NCBI GenBank assembly: GCA_032718475.1 | Contig: JAUCBJ010006961.1 | Location: forward strand, 1-55,235 | Source: Nemertoderma westbladi | Taxonomy: Eukaryota; Xenacoelomorpha; Nemertodermatida; Nemertodermatidae | Reading direction: 5' to 3' | DNA length: 55,235 bases | Shown here: positions 9,459 to 20,437 of the stretch, one piece after another | Position numbering within the stretch: the first letter of the stretch is position 1 | How the letters are laid out: every line of letters begins with the position of its first letter | The notes under the pieces: model-generated | Seen by the model: only the letters and a program-made list of their open reading frames with translations | Databases searched by the model: none | Told to the model about the DNA's origin: nothing | Program-made: the position numbers and the translations under genes

Positions 9459-11769
9459 CAAGGGAGATTCTAAATCAAATTGAAAGTTTAGTTATATGAA
9501 TTCTATATATATTTAGTTGTCAAAAAACACAATAACAAGTAAACTGAGGCATCTCTAAAAAATAAACAGTTTTTATCGATTATCTCAGAACTACAAAAAT
9601 CGACTTAGGGGGTTCTGCCTTGAAGGTGACGTCTTTTTCCACAAAGGTTTTCATGTAGGCGAGTATAATAGAATGGTAATACTTTCCAGAAGACTTGGTG
9701 ATATGGTATGCTATTTTTCAGTGTATACCAAAAATTGGGTACACACTGTGTAGCATCAAATTTTCAAATATGGAAATCAATAATTATTACCTTAAAGGTA
9801 TTCAAATCGTTAAAAGGGACCAAAAATGTTCATTATTTATATGTTTATACTGATTAGGATTAAATAAAAGACCATTTTTTATATTTTTTAAGAATATAGG
9901 TTTACTTTTATTTACCCTATATGAATTGGGTAAAGAGTTCCATAATCGGGGCCCTTGGAAGGATAGAGATTGTTCCGCAACTCTTAGTCGAATATTTTGA
10001 GGTGAAGTAATCCAGATGCTGAAAAGCGAGTATTATAAGAATGGATTGAAGAAGCTCTATGAAATAGGAAATGTTTCAAAAAGTAGTCGACCGTTTTTTT
10101 TTTAATTTTGTTTTTTTAAGTTAGAATATTGATATGAATCAAGTGAGACATTCATTCTGACCGTTCAATTTTTTCGAACTAAAAGTTGGTTCAAGCCCGG
10201 TCTGGACCTTTTAGGGAACCAAATCAATAAACGAAAGTTAACACATGTTACAATATTATGCAGGTATATATATAATTGGGTCTTTGGAAATACCAACAAT
10301 TCCTGTACGAAAACAGGAAAATTTGATCTGTGAGCTGATTGGTTATTCACGGTTCAATATTCCTGTACGGAACGGCTTGTCTCCAGCCTTTAGTAGTCTT
10401 GTCTAACAACAATCAATTCGTTGTACTACTGTAGGTACTACAGTAATACAGTAGGTACTAATATTTTTATTATGTACTAATTCTTTTATACGAATGGGCC
10501 CATTAATTATAATTTCGGTTCTTGTTGAAATACATTAATAAATTGAATAAAAACTTAAATAGAGTTAAATAGAGTTATATTAAGAATTGTTCAGTACTAA
10601 TCTTGACTACAGTAAGTCCGGTCTATGTGTACTTGTAATGTACTGTACTGGTGTCACCGGCGAAAACGCCACCCAGGTGAGATTTCCCGGGGAGAATTTT
10701 CGTCTAGCGCCATGTGTCACCCTCCCGCGCAGAATGCCCCTCCCCTCCCGCCCAAATTGAAGGTATAAAGTACAGTAACTAACCAAAGCATACCAAAACG
10801 TTTTACCAATAGAGGGAGATAGGCGCTTAGGTTACAGAAACTGTATTTTCAGAACCAAAACAACAAATACAGTATATAATGCCGGGAGGTGGCACACTGA
10901 GTGAAATACGACGCGTTATTATTTAATCAACACTTATTCTGCTTTGTACTGTATCATTGTGGAATTCCCTGCAAGAGGATTTATAGCAAACCAATGACGC
11001 AGACGGTAGCGCGGTACTTACTGTATACAATACGATTTGTTTTTGTATTACTGAATTTATCTTGTTTTTGCAATTTCACATAGGCCCTACACAATTTTTT
11101 ATTCAAAAAACTAACTACTGCAGTGTAAAGTTCAATATATCACCAACCATCACCACTAAAATTAAGAATTATTATATTTTAATATTGCAGTTGTTCAACA
11201 TATTGATAATATTCACCCTGCAATTGAAACATAAATAGTGTGTAAAAGCTTGAGGGAGAATATACTGTATAATAATTAATTATAGATACAATCGATTGTT
11301 CACAAAAGTTAACACCTCTATATGAGTTTGTAACGCCAAAAATTATCCGAAACATTCACACAATAGTACCCTTTCAAGTGGACAATTTGTTTTGTGCAAT
11401 GGACATGGACAATGTTTTTAAAAAACATTTTTAAATACATACCTTCTTACCAGTAAACTACACCAAGTAATTTGTTAAGCGAACCAAAATTAATATTTAA
11501 ACGAATATAATCAAAATCATAAGGGATAATCAAAAAGTCAATGTGTCACAAGGTAAGACACAAGGTATTTGTCGTAATGAGAAAAGTGCACTGCACAGAT
11601 GGAGATGTATTGTAATATACCTGAGTACAGAATGCTTTTTGCTTTTGCTTATCCGGGAACCTGCTGTTGTTGTTTCAACATTCACTATATTCCAATACTT
11701 CACAATGCATGATACGAATTCTGCAGTACCCTTGAAGCCATACCCCGATTAACTGTACCACTCTAATGG
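9459..11769. other. Noncoding AT-rich interval
   Basis: No supported gene. It holds the second copy of the CAAATTTTCAAATATG repeat (9751-9787), the inverted partner of the 1655-1700 repeat (9590-9618), and a brief GC-richer patch at 10640-10750 that I do not recognise. The few ORFs of about 60 codons lack any gene-like pattern. Confidence 0.5.
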
Positions 11770-11965
11770 CCCGTGGCAACATTTTGTACTTATATTTCGG
11801 CCCGTGTTTATATGTTCTTAAAATATGTTCTTATAGTTCCGCCCGTGGCTACATTTTGTACTTATAGTTCTGCTCATGGCTACATTTTGTTCTTTAGTTC
11901 CGCCCGTGTTTATATTTTGTTCTTATAGTTCTGCCCGTGGCTACATTTTGTACTTATAAACAGCT
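11770..11965. repeat. Imperfect tandem array of about 30-bp units
   Basis: Five to six diverged units of the type AGTTCCGCCCGTGGCTACAT followed by TTTGTACTTAT. One inverted unit borders the right end of the DIRS element at 20878-20897, and diverged units lie at 8850-8945. Confidence 0.75.
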
Positions 11966-12030
11966 CTGCATATAATTGCATCATGTCCCACATCTGGGCA
12001 CATCAACTCAATAGAGTCCAGATTAGATGG

Positions 12031-12061
<31 letters not shown>

Positions 12062-12230
12062 TAAAACCACAAAAAGTGAAAACACTAGCTAGTAAAAAAA
12101 CAGTTAAAAATTAAAAAAAAAGACAAAAATTTGTTACAAAAACTAGCTTGTATAAAAATTGTTCCAGATCAAAAAATATTTGTTAACATAAATTTATTTT
12201 AATCCATAACTGACATAATTTTTAATTTAA
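12062..12230. repeat. Dispersed repeat, copy 1 (left of foldback)
   Basis: AAAACCACAAAAAGTG, ACACTAGCTAGTA, CTTGTATAAAAATT and AAAAAATATTTGTT occur in the same order at 13299-13470. Confidence 0.8.
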
Positions 12231-12301
12231 TAGCTGTGTGTGTGTATAAAACATTCACATAATTTCAGAATTTAGAAATAGAAAGTTACAATAATGTACT
12301 T

Positions 12302-13209
12302 GATATTAATTATATTACACCATAACCCTTAATACAACAACCATTTTTAGGGGGTCGGAGCCCCCCCCCCCCCCTAATTTTTTTCAAATTTCAATAAAAT
12401 GCTACGAAATTCGGTATGATGATAGATCGACACCTTTTCTTACTGGTGGCCTGGCCGGATTTTTCAATTTCTCAGTTATTTCCATACAACAATCCCTTAA
12501 AAAATGTCTATTTAGCAATGTTTAACCACCTCCGTAGACATTATTTTACGTCTTTGAAATGTAATCTAGATATCATTCGAAGCGCCTTTGTCTGTAGATT
12601 CCGAATCTGAACACCGTTTTAAATTTAACCAATAATTGGTTAAGATATTATCAAAATACTAATGTGTAAATTTAGAGATGTAAATCGCTATAATTCTAAT
12701 GTTTTGTTGTCATTATTCTAGAATATTAATTATTATTTAGCTGAGCTTTTAAAACTCTCCTTGTTTTTTCATTATCCATAATTAATATTCTAGAATTGAG
12801 TAAATAAAACATTAGAATTATAGCGATTTACGTCACAAAAATTTACACCTTAGTATTTTGATAATATCTCTGAAAGTTCTTCGTGAAATTTACAACGGGT
12901 TTCATATTCGGAATCTGCAGATGAAGGCGGTTCTAATCATATCTGGATCTCATTCCAAAGACGAAAAATATACCTGACGGAGGTGGCTAAATATTGCGAA
13001 ATAGACGATTTTTAACGGCTTGTTGTATCGAAATAGCTTATAAATTAAAAAATCCGGCCAGGCCACCAGTAAGAAAAGGTATCGATCTATCATCATACCA
13101 AATTTCGTAGCATTTTATTGAAATTTGAAAAAAATTAGGGGGGTGGCTCCGACCCTCTAAAAATGGTTGTTATATTAAGGGTTATGGTGTAATTATTTGT
13201 AATTAATAT
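12302..13209. mobile_element. Long foldback element, arms of about 430 bp
   Basis: The left arm 12302-12740 is the imperfect reverse complement of the right arm 12775-13209: TACACCATAACCCTTAATA pairs with TATTAAGGGTTATGGTGTA, GGCCTGGCCGGATTTTT with AAAAATCCGGCCAGGCC, and AACATTAGAATTATAGCGAT with ATCGCTATAATTCTAATGTT, around a spacer centred near 12755. Outer ends carry TTAATTA. There is no transposase ORF. The left arm contains a C14 tract (12361-12374) where the right arm has a short run. It is a non-autonomous foldback or large MITE of unknown family. Confidence 0.85.
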
Positions 13210-13296
13210 AATTCACCATCATGTCTAAAAATCTGCAGAAAAATTGAGACAGGAAAGAAGCTAAGAGCTTCGTAATAACTGACATGTTCTAGAACA

Positions 13297-13523
13297 TTTA
13301 AAACCACAAAAAGTGGAAACACTAGCTAGTATACAAATAGGCCTACAGTTAAAAATCAAAAAATAATAGACATAAATTTGTTCCAAAATCCTGCTTGTAT
13401 AAAAATTATACTAAAACAAAAAATATTTGTTCTAGAACATAAATTTTTATTTTAATCAATAATTGACAGGTTCTATAAAAAGTGAAAGCACTAGCTAGTA
13501 TAAAGGTACAGTTAAAAATCCAA
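13297..13523. repeat. Dispersed repeat, copies 2 and 3 (right of foldback)
   Basis: Copy 2 (13299-13470) matches copy 1 at 12062-12230. A third copy starts about 13476 (AAAAAGTGAAAGCACTAGCT) and is cut at 13523 by the start of the DIRS element. Copies 2 and 3 have a spacing of about 175 bp, so the foldback and the DIRS element both entered a short tandem array. Confidence 0.8.
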
Positions 13524-13626
13524 AAATATTTATTGGGTGATATTGTAGAATATTGAGCCCAATGTACTTTATGATGCAACGTGAGCATCCGCTCAGGGTA
13601 GAATATAAATTAATAAAGAAGCCGCA
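13524..13626 (+). repeat. Split direct repeat A1
   Basis: Begins AAATATTTATTGGGTGATAT and ends GAAGCCGCA; identical by eye to A2 at 20335-20437. Confidence 0.92.
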
Positions 13627-14600
13627 TAATTCTGTGCCACATAATTTATTATACATTCTATTGCGAGCACTATCGCGTGAGTATACGCTTGCCGCACAAG
13701 TAATTTCATATTCTGTGCCGCATAATTAATTAAACATTCTATTGCGAGCACTATTACGTGAGTATACGCTTGCCGCACAAGTAATTTTATATTCTGTGCC
13801 GCATAATTAATTATACATTCTATTGCAAGCACTATTGCGTGAGTATACGCTTGCCGCACAAGTAATATTATATTCTGTGCCACATAATTTATTATACATT
13901 CTATTGCGAGCACTATTGCGTGAGTATACGCTTGCCGCACAAGTAATTTTATATTCTGTGCCGCATAATTAATTATACATTCTATTGCGAGCACTATTGC
14001 GTGAGTATACGCTTGCCGCACAAGTAATATTATATTCTGTGCCACATAATTTATTATACATTCTATTGCGAGCACTATTGCGTGAGTATACGCTTGCCGC
14101 ACAAGTAATTTCATATTCTGTGCCGCATAATTAATTAAACATTCTATTGCGAGCACTATTGCGTGAGTATACGCTTGCCGCACAAGTAATTTTATATTCT
14201 GTGCCGCATAATTAATTATACATTCTATTGCGAGCACTATTGCGTGAGTATACGCTTGCCGCACAAGTAATTTCATATTCTGTGCCGCATAAATAATTAT
14301 ACATTCTATTGCGAGCACTAATGCGTGAGTATACGCTTGCCGCACAATTTTATTTTACATTCTGTGCCGCATAATTAATTAAACATTCTATTGTGAGCAC
14401 TATTGCGTGAGTATACGCTTGCCGCACAAGTAATTTCATATTCTGTGCCGCATAAATAATTATACATTCTATTGCGAGCACTAATGCGTGAGTATACGCT
14501 TGCCGCACAATTTTATTTTACATTCTGTGCCGCATAATTAATTAAACATTCTATTGTGAGCACTATTGCGTGAATATACGCTTACCACACATTTAATTAT
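13627..14600. repeat. 81-bp tandem array, about 12 units, with a higher-order variant
   Basis: Units of 81 bp (CATTCTATTGCGAGCACTAT, GCGTGAGTATACGCTTGCCG, CACAAGTAATTTTATATTCT). From about 14281 the last units form a two-unit repeat of about 165 bp in which one junction reads CACAATTTTATTTTACATTC; it occurs at 14281-14445 and again from 14446. GTGAGTATACGCTTGCC contains GTATAC and recurs every unit. The array begins right after A1. A 250-codon minus-strand ORF through it is an artefact of the 3n period. Confidence 0.92.
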
Positions 14601-15090
14601 ATGTGCCACGAAATTAATTGTACATTATGTTACAAGCATTACGATGATCGGCGTATATATATGCTTACAACACAATTATTGATTACTAAAAACGAGTAAT
14701 ATGCGTACAATTAATGTTCAATTACACATCATGTTGTTGCATTATTGCATACATTTTTAGTCATGACACATTAAATTATGTAATCATTAAGCTTCTGCAA
14801 ATTTTCCACAAACGTATATTTACATTAATGGTGTCGCAATTAGTACAACAAATATAAATAATGCAATATATTATACATTCTTTCCCTGACATTATACATA
14901 TACATTATGCCCACTTTTGCTGACCAAGGACCAGAACACCCACGAAGGATAGACGATTGATAGCTAAATTCTAATAATGAAAGTCTGTGAAATCTCAGTC
15001 AGCCTGAACTAAAAAATCTGATATCATTCATCCACAGTATAACTACTGTGTACTCCTGCCTGCTGACCCCTGACTCCAGTCTCAACACAG
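14601..15090. other. Noncoding part of DIRS leader
   Basis: AT-rich, with decaying array-like words at first (GTGCCACGAAATTAATTGTA at 14611). No coding. Confidence 0.5.
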
Positions 15091-15262
15091 CCTTAACACA
15101 GGGGAGCCCAGACTATCCTTCATAAATCATACAGCAATAAAAGTTGTTTATCCTGGTCTGACTGACTTCGCCTGACTGCCTTAACACAGGGGAGCCCAGA
15201 CTATCCTTCATAAATCATACAGCAATAAAAGTTGTTTATCCTGGTCTGACTGACTTCGCCTG
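15091..15262. repeat. 88-bp tandem duplication in DIRS leader
   Basis: Two head-to-tail copies starting CCTTAACACAGGGGAGCCCA at 15091 and 15179, identical by eye over the shared 84 bp. Confidence 0.9.
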
Positions 15263-16061
15263 GTAAACATGTTATCCCGTGCAATATCAGGAATAATAAA
15301 TATCTTTAAGGCATTGGGAAGTGAATCAGTTAGTCAATGATACAAGAAGAACTAATACTTCACTAGCGGACAGGTTTAGCGATTTGTTCCCTATATCTAA
15401 TAAATGGAACCAGACAGTTCAGAGGCTAGGCTGATATTATACATTGGTCGTTGACATTCCCACAAATAAATTCGGAAATTATCAGGATGTTGGACCGATA
15501 TTAACTATAAAGTACATGACCGCCACATATTATTATTATATTTGATTCAAATTACTTTATTGCATTAATTAATAATTAATTTAATTAAATAATTAATTAT
15601 TCATTATTGTACTATATAGCTCAATAATATAAACTCAAAATCTTTAACAATAATCGTAGATCAACCAAACACAACATTAACTACAACAATACAATACTAA
15701 TTTACATATTATTATAATAATTACTCAGTCTAATTTGATATAATCAATCGTCTCTCACCACTCACACATAACTAAATGTAACAATTTGCTTTAGAGTCTA
15801 GAGCCTTATACGACAAGTACTGTATAAGATATTATACGATAATATAAGACTAGGCCAAGAACTAGCTCAAGTCTAGCCCTAGTCATGTGTGTGTGCGTGA
15901 GTGTACCTGGCACTACTGGACTATTAAAATTAAAATTAAATTAAAATTAAATTTAAATTAAAATTTATTTCATTATTTTATTTAATCAATAAACATTTAA
16001 GTTAATAAATTTTATGAATACTGAGCTTTTATCATATTGCATATATGACTAGGCGAGGAAT
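15263..16061. other. Noncoding leader before DIRS ORF1
   Basis: AT-rich, with a short ATTAAAATTAA-type microsatellite at 15925-15966. No gene seen. Confidence 0.5.
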
Positions 16062-17519
16062 ATGCCAGCTAAAAAACGATCTAGATCTGTGGTATTGAGG
16101 ACCACCGAGACACGTACTTATCCCAAACGAACTCGTACCTCAAGTTCGACTACAAATTCCAGAAATGCAATTTCTACTGAAACAGTTCGTGCAGTAGCCG
16201 TTGGCAGTTCAACAATGGAACAAGTGTCTGGAACAATTACAACAATTAGTCCAAGCGCCGGCGTACAAACTTCCCTTAATCAGACAATAGGAACTTCAGT
16301 TCCAAATAATCCACCTGGCAGTTTTGGAATCCCGAGTACCAGTTATCCTTACCCATACACCCCGATATCAACATCTACTCCAGGGTTTCCATACCAACAG
16401 CAACACCCAACGATGTACTATCCCACTGGATATCCGTCATTGCCTTACAACTTTTCTCAAGCTAATCTGATGGGACACAGCGTGCATCCAATGGTAAATC
16501 AACAGCCTCCTATGATGCACCCACCACCAATTCAATATCAACCAATTCTCCACCCTACAACAGCGCCGCCAGAATCAATTCCACAACCATCGAATGAAGC
16601 AACTTCTTTGGCAGGTGAGCCAGTTATTAATGTACAGGAATCATTATCGGGTTCAGGCCACAATAGGATAAATTGTAATTCACATATTATCCCAGTTGAT
16701 GCATTAATACCGTTGGACCTTAAGGAAAAGATATGGACGAATAAATATATAGACTTATCATCATTTCTAAATAATCCCATGGCACCTAAAACAAATAAAC
16801 GAATCCCATTACAGTTGTCAGCCAATAATACAGAACATGGAAATCAGCCTACTCTGATTTTTGATTCCGAGAATATAGTAAATGACATAACAACCTTCGA
16901 ACGATGGCTATTGGCATGGAATTTGTTCTCGGCAATTTATGAACAGAAGTTCCCAGCTGAGACAAAACATCTAAGAAAATACGTAACCATCGTGAAGGAT
17001 GTCAAGGACAATGGTGGGGCATGGCTCCTCTACGACGAACGTTTCCGACAATGTCGTCAGAATGAACCGTCAAGCTATTCGTGGGGTGTAGCTATTCAAG
17101 AAATAAGCCTCATGGCTACCAATAGGAAAGTGGGGGTGCTTGTAGTACCATTTGGTTATTGCCATATTTTCCATAAGGGTGGTAGATGCATTCATTGCGA
17201 TTACAGACATGAGTGTCCTAATTGCGGTTCATCCCATCGTCTAATGAAATGTCCTCACCCTTTGGCTAACGATACCGGTAATTATCTCCAACCCTTTCCA
17301 AGAGCCGGTTTCCACTCAAGAGGCCATCGTAGTACCTTCCCAAGAAGGGGTGGAAACCGGAGATATTACTTGCGTGGCCGAGGCAGCAATCACACAGCTG
17401 GAAGCGGATCCGGGGTCAACCGAGGTGGTAACCGTCGACCTGGGGCTGTGCCCGGAAGTCGTGAATTCGGTAATAACGGATCATCAAGACAGCCACTTAT
17501 ATCTTCCTACGCCAATTAA
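16062..17519 (+). CDS. DIRS ORF1, Gag-like protein
   Basis: 485 codons from ATG to TAA. Residues 1-30 are basic and serine/threonine-rich (KKRSRSVV, KRTRTSSSTT). Residues 75-185 are rich in Pro, Tyr, Gln and Ser. A middle region (about 215-365) is folded-looking, with FERWLLAWNLFSAIYEQKFP. A Cys/His cluster at about 367-397 (C.IF..GGRC..C.YRHECPNCG.SH...KC) is typical of DIRS ORF1 proteins. The tail is Gly/Arg-rich (RRGGNRRYYLRGRGSN). It probably binds element RNA and forms the particle, by analogy with Gag. The end overlaps the RT frame by 170 bp, so RT would need frameshifting, internal initiation or splicing. It appears intact. Confidence 0.85.
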   Translation: MPAKKRSRSVVLRTTETRTYPKRTRTSSSTTNSRNAISTETVRAVAVGSSTMEQVSGTITTISPSAGVQTSLNQTIGTSVPNNPPGSFGIPSTSYPYPYTPISTSTPGFPYQQQHPTMYYPTGYPSLPYNFSQANLMGHSVHPMVNQQPPMMHPPPIQYQPILHPTTAPPESIPQPSNEATSLAGEPVINVQESLSGSGHNRINCNSHIIPVDALIPLDLKEKIWTNKYIDLSSFLNNPMAPKTNKRIPLQLSANNTEHGNQPTLIFDSENIVNDITTFERWLLAWNLFSAIYEQKFPAETKHLRKYVTIVKDVKDNGGAWLLYDERFRQCRQNEPSSYSWGVAIQEISLMATNRKVGVLVVPFGYCHIFHKGGRCIHCDYRHECPNCGSSHRLMKCPHPLANDTGNYLQPFPRAGFHSRGHRSTFPRRGGNRRYYLRGRGSNHTAGSGSGVNRGGNRRPGAVPGSREFGNNGSSRQPLISSYAN

Positions 17520-18282
17520 ATGGGACAAACTAAGGATATGGCTTGAAGGATATACAAAGGAGTTAATAGATTATCTACGAAATGGTTTTTTGCATGGTTT
17601 TAGATTACATTACCAAGGTCCATTAGTTACAACCATATCTTCCAACTCACTGTCCGCCAAGACTCATGCAATGGTAGTGGATCAGAAACTGACAAAAGAA
17701 ATCGAAGCAGGGCGAATGGCTGGGCCATTCAATGAGCCTCCATTCAAAGTGTATCATATAAACCCTATAGGTGTGCGACCGAAGAAAGATCCAAATCAGT
17801 ATCGAATGATACATGATCTGTCAGCCCCCTACAATGAACTGTCAGTAAATTATAACATACCACGGGACAATGCATCAGTGACTTATTATAAAGTTGAAGA
17901 TGCAATTGCTATTATACGTAAATTAGAACGCGGTTGCTTTATGGCCAAAACGGACATTGCATCAGCATTTCGGTTAATACCAATTTCACCTTTAGATTAT
18001 TATTTAATGTGTTCAGAATGGAAAGGTAAATATTATTATGATAAATGTTTGGAAATGGGGGCCAGTTCCAGCTGCTCAATTTTCGAGAAGTTATCTACAG
18101 CCATGCAATGGATTGGAAAAAATAAATTATTAATTCCAAACTTAGTCCACATTTTGGATGATTTTTTCATGGCTGCCAATGATCGAAACACGTGTTTAGG
18201 ACAACTGCAGGCATTTCAAAAAATGTGCCATGATGTAGGTATTCGTTATCTGCCGAAAAAACTATTGGTCCATTTCAGGTAA
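17350..18282 (+). CDS. DIRS reverse transcriptase (frame cut at 3' end)
   Basis: The open frame starts with a non-ATG codon inside ORF1; the RT homology begins after about residue 55. Motifs: WLEGYTKELIDYLRNGF, GPFNEPPF, INPIGVRPKKDPNQYRMIHDLSAPYN (fingers), GCFMAKTDIASAFRLIPI (first catalytic Asp), CLEMGASSSCSIFEKLSTAMQW, and LVHILDDFF (catalytic Asp pair, with L in place of the usual Y). The order and wording are those of DIRS1/PAT RTs. The frame stops at 18280-18282, just after an A6 run (18256-18261), and homology continues in another frame at 18291. A single-base change in that run is the likely cause (mutation or sequencing error). Confidence 0.9.
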   Translation: METGDITCVAEAAITQLEADPGSTEVVTVDLGLCPEVVNSVITDHQDSHLYLPTPIKWDKLRIWLEGYTKELIDYLRNGFLHGFRLHYQGPLVTTISSNSLSAKTHAMVVDQKLTKEIEAGRMAGPFNEPPFKVYHINPIGVRPKKDPNQYRMIHDLSAPYNELSVNYNIPRDNASVTYYKVEDAIAIIRKLERGCFMAKTDIASAFRLIPISPLDYYLMCSEWKGKYYYDKCLEMGASSSCSIFEKLSTAMQWIGKNKLLIPNLVHILDDFFMAANDRNTCLGQLQAFQKMCHDVGIRYLPKKLLVHFR

Positions 18283-18290
18283 TTACCTTT

Positions 18291-19127
18291 TTGGGTATCG
18301 AGCTAGATTCAATGAATCAAGTCGCCAGACTTCCTATTGAGAAGTTACAAAAATCGTTTTCGGTCATTAATAACATTAAATCTAAACGGTGGGTCACAAA
18401 ACGTGATCTGTTGTCAGCGATAGGATTATTAAACTTTGCCTGTCAAGTGATTATTCCGGGCCGAGCCTTTTTACGGAGGCTGATTTATCTGTCTACCACT
18501 GTTACTCGTTTACACCATCGAGTCCGACTAAAGAAGTGGGCGAGAGCCGATCTCAATGCCTGGGAAATGTTCTTGAAACACTATAACGGTTGTACAATGT
18601 TTATTGATGACTTCTGGACATCCAATGATACAATTGAACTCTTTTCAGATGCTGCACAAACTAAGGGTTATGGGGCTATTTTCGGGTCACAATGGTTTTA
18701 TGGTGAATGGCCTGATCGTTGGAAGGAGTGCAGCAATATTTCTCTTCTTGAATTGTACCCAATTATGTTGATGCTCGAGATTTGGGGCCCGCTGCTGATA
18801 GGAAAAAGGGTCATTTTCCGTACAGATAATGAAGGACTGGTATCAATTTTAAATAACAAATCCTCCAAGGACCACTATATTATGATATTGGTGCGCAAAA
18901 TTGTAATAGCATCAATGCATCATAACCTTTTATTCCGAGCCAACCATATACCCGGAAAGCTTAACTCTAAATGCGATCTTCTTTCACGTCTACAGGTAGA
19001 ATCATTTATGGCAATTTCCCCGAACGCCAACAAGGAACCAACGCTAATCCCTCGGGATCTACTGCCCAACGATTACTTCTTCGATACACACAACTCATTG
19101 ACGCGGCGTGGGAGGAGACTACTTTGA
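18291..19127 (+). CDS. DIRS RT connection and RNase H domain
   Basis: Continues RT homology from FLGIELDSM (the frame is already open before 18291). The RNase H shows its acidic residues in order: IELFSDAAQTKGYGA (Asp), ISLLELYPI (Glu), FRTDNEGLVSIL (Asp), and HIPGKLNSKCDLLSR (final Asp). It removes RNA from the RNA/DNA hybrid during reverse transcription. Its 3' end overlaps the recombinase frame by 157 bp. I see no DNA methylase-like domain between RNase H and recombinase, unlike some DIRS elements. Confidence 0.88.
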   Translation: MGIELDSMNQVARLPIEKLQKSFSVINNIKSKRWVTKRDLLSAIGLLNFACQVIIPGRAFLRRLIYLSTTVTRLHHRVRLKKWARADLNAWEMFLKHYNGCTMFIDDFWTSNDTIELFSDAAQTKGYGAIFGSQWFYGEWPDRWKECSNISLLELYPIMLMLEIWGPLLIGKRVIFRTDNEGLVSILNNKSSKDHYIMILVRKIVIASMHHNLLFRANHIPGKLNSKCDLLSRLQVESFMAISPNANKEPTLIPRDLLPNDYFFDTHNSLTRRGRRLL

Positions 19128-19960
19128 TTTCATATGCAAACATATGGAGCAAGCTGCGATCGTTTCTATCGCAAACAATGAATACACAACTCACACTGCC
19201 TTTAGATGTAACAATGCTAGGGTGTTTTATTGCATATTTGGACTCGATCAACCTTAGTAGGGCTACAATTTTAAATTATATGTCGGCTATAGCCATGCCT
19301 CATCGATTACTTAATATGACAGACCCTACCAAATCTTTTCTTATTTCTAGAGCTTTGAATGGTTTAGGTAAATCCAATATATCGGTAGATTCGAGACTTC
19401 CTATCACAAAACCAATTTTATCACGAATGTTGCATGTGTGCAGTTCTGTTTATCCTGATCCTTATACTAACTCGTTACTTAGATCTGTATTTATATTAGC
19501 TTTTTATGGTTTTTTACGAGTAGGTGAATTCGCACCAAAAAAAGGTACTGACGAAGTGGTTATAAATAGAACAGATCTACAATACGACGGACCTAGACTT
19601 ATTATTACTATTAGAAAGTACAAACATCAAAAACACCCTTATGTACCAGCTAAATTAGAAATAACAAACAACCCTGAGCATAACCCAATCGGTATTATTC
19701 AGGATTATCTTGAAAAACGTCCAGACAAAGAGGGGCCGTTATTTATATGGCGGTCAGGTGACATTGTTTATAGGAACGAGTTTTTGTCAATGTTAACCAA
19801 AGTCCTTGGTTTTCTAAATTTATCTACAAAGCTTTATAAGTCTCACAGTTTTAGAATCGGCGCTGCCACAGAAGCGGCCCGGGAAGGATTATCTGATATT
19901 CAGATTAGAGAAAAGGGTCGATGGTCCTCTAATGCCTTCTTGAAATATATTCGTCACTAA
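18971..19960 (+). CDS. DIRS tyrosine recombinase
   Basis: 329 codons from ATG to TAA, overlapping the RNase H frame. The N-terminal half is the core-binding region (SYANIWSKLRSFLSQ, MLGCFIAYLDSINLSRATILNYMSAI). The catalytic half has the set expected for tyrosine recombinases: Arg in AFYGFLRVGEFA (about 177), a Lys-containing beta turn (IRKYKHQKHPY), H-x-x-R in SHSFRIGAATEAA (about 296-299), and the nucleophile Tyr in AFLKYIRH at the C-terminus. It would integrate the circular cDNA by strand exchange, which explains the lack of a target duplication. The ORF is complete. Confidence 0.92.
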   Translation: MRSSFTSTGRIIYGNFPERQQGTNANPSGSTAQRLLLRYTQLIDAAWEETTLISYANIWSKLRSFLSQTMNTQLTLPLDVTMLGCFIAYLDSINLSRATILNYMSAIAMPHRLLNMTDPTKSFLISRALNGLGKSNISVDSRLPITKPILSRMLHVCSSVYPDPYTNSLLRSVFILAFYGFLRVGEFAPKKGTDEVVINRTDLQYDGPRLIITIRKYKHQKHPYVPAKLEITNNPEHNPIGIIQDYLEKRPDKEGPLFIWRSGDIVYRNEFLSMLTKVLGFLNLSTKLYKSHSFRIGAATEAAREGLSDIQIREKGRWSSNAFLKYIRH

Positions 19961-20209
19961 TATAGTTCGTGTAGAAAATTTATTTTCCTTCAATTTGAAT
20001 GGTACGAAACTTAATATTAATAATTAATTATAACATAAAATTTTATTCGAGTTAGATATACTGTATATAGCATGAGTTTATATAACGGTACTGTATTTAC
20101 AAATTTGTATTGATCTTGGTTAATTTTTTTTTTTTTTTTTTATATGCACCAGTTTGAATTTATATGTTTTTGCTTGGGTGGGGTCATAGAAATTTGCCAT
20201 TTCTATGCT
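19961..20209. other. DIRS 3' noncoding region
   Basis: AT-rich, with a T-tract near 20127-20141. Nothing else seen. Confidence 0.5.
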
Positions 20210-20338
20210 GGGTCTATATACCCTCACCCTTTGAAATATATGCCTTCTTTACAAGGCACTTTCACCCGTTAAACAATTGATTCATATTTGCAAAGCGGAG
20301 CTGCGCAAAAAACAGGATAGCACGTCTGTATCATAAAT
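20210..20338 (+). repeat. Split direct repeat B1
   Basis: GGGTCTATATACCCTCACCC through GTCTGTATCATAAAT. Two mismatches to B2 (20751-20879). Confidence 0.92.
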
Positions 20339-20437
20339 ATTTATTGGGTGATATTGTAGAATATTGAGCCCAATGTACTTTATGATGCAACGTGAGCATC
20401 CGCTCAGGGTAGAATATAAATTAATAAAGAAGCCGCA
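20335..20437 (+). repeat. Split direct repeat A2
   Basis: Identical by eye to A1. Shares the four bases AAAT with the end of B1, the probable crossover site. Confidence 0.92.

Noticed and set aside
13593-14345. A 250-codon minus-strand ORF of repeated RQAYTHAIVLAIECIINYA units
   Set aside because: Produced by the 81-bp array (a multiple of three). There is no start context and no neighbour support, and the array lies in the DIRS leader.
13524-14600. CRISPR array
   Set aside because: Units are head-to-tail with no unique spacers, and the DNA is clearly animal.
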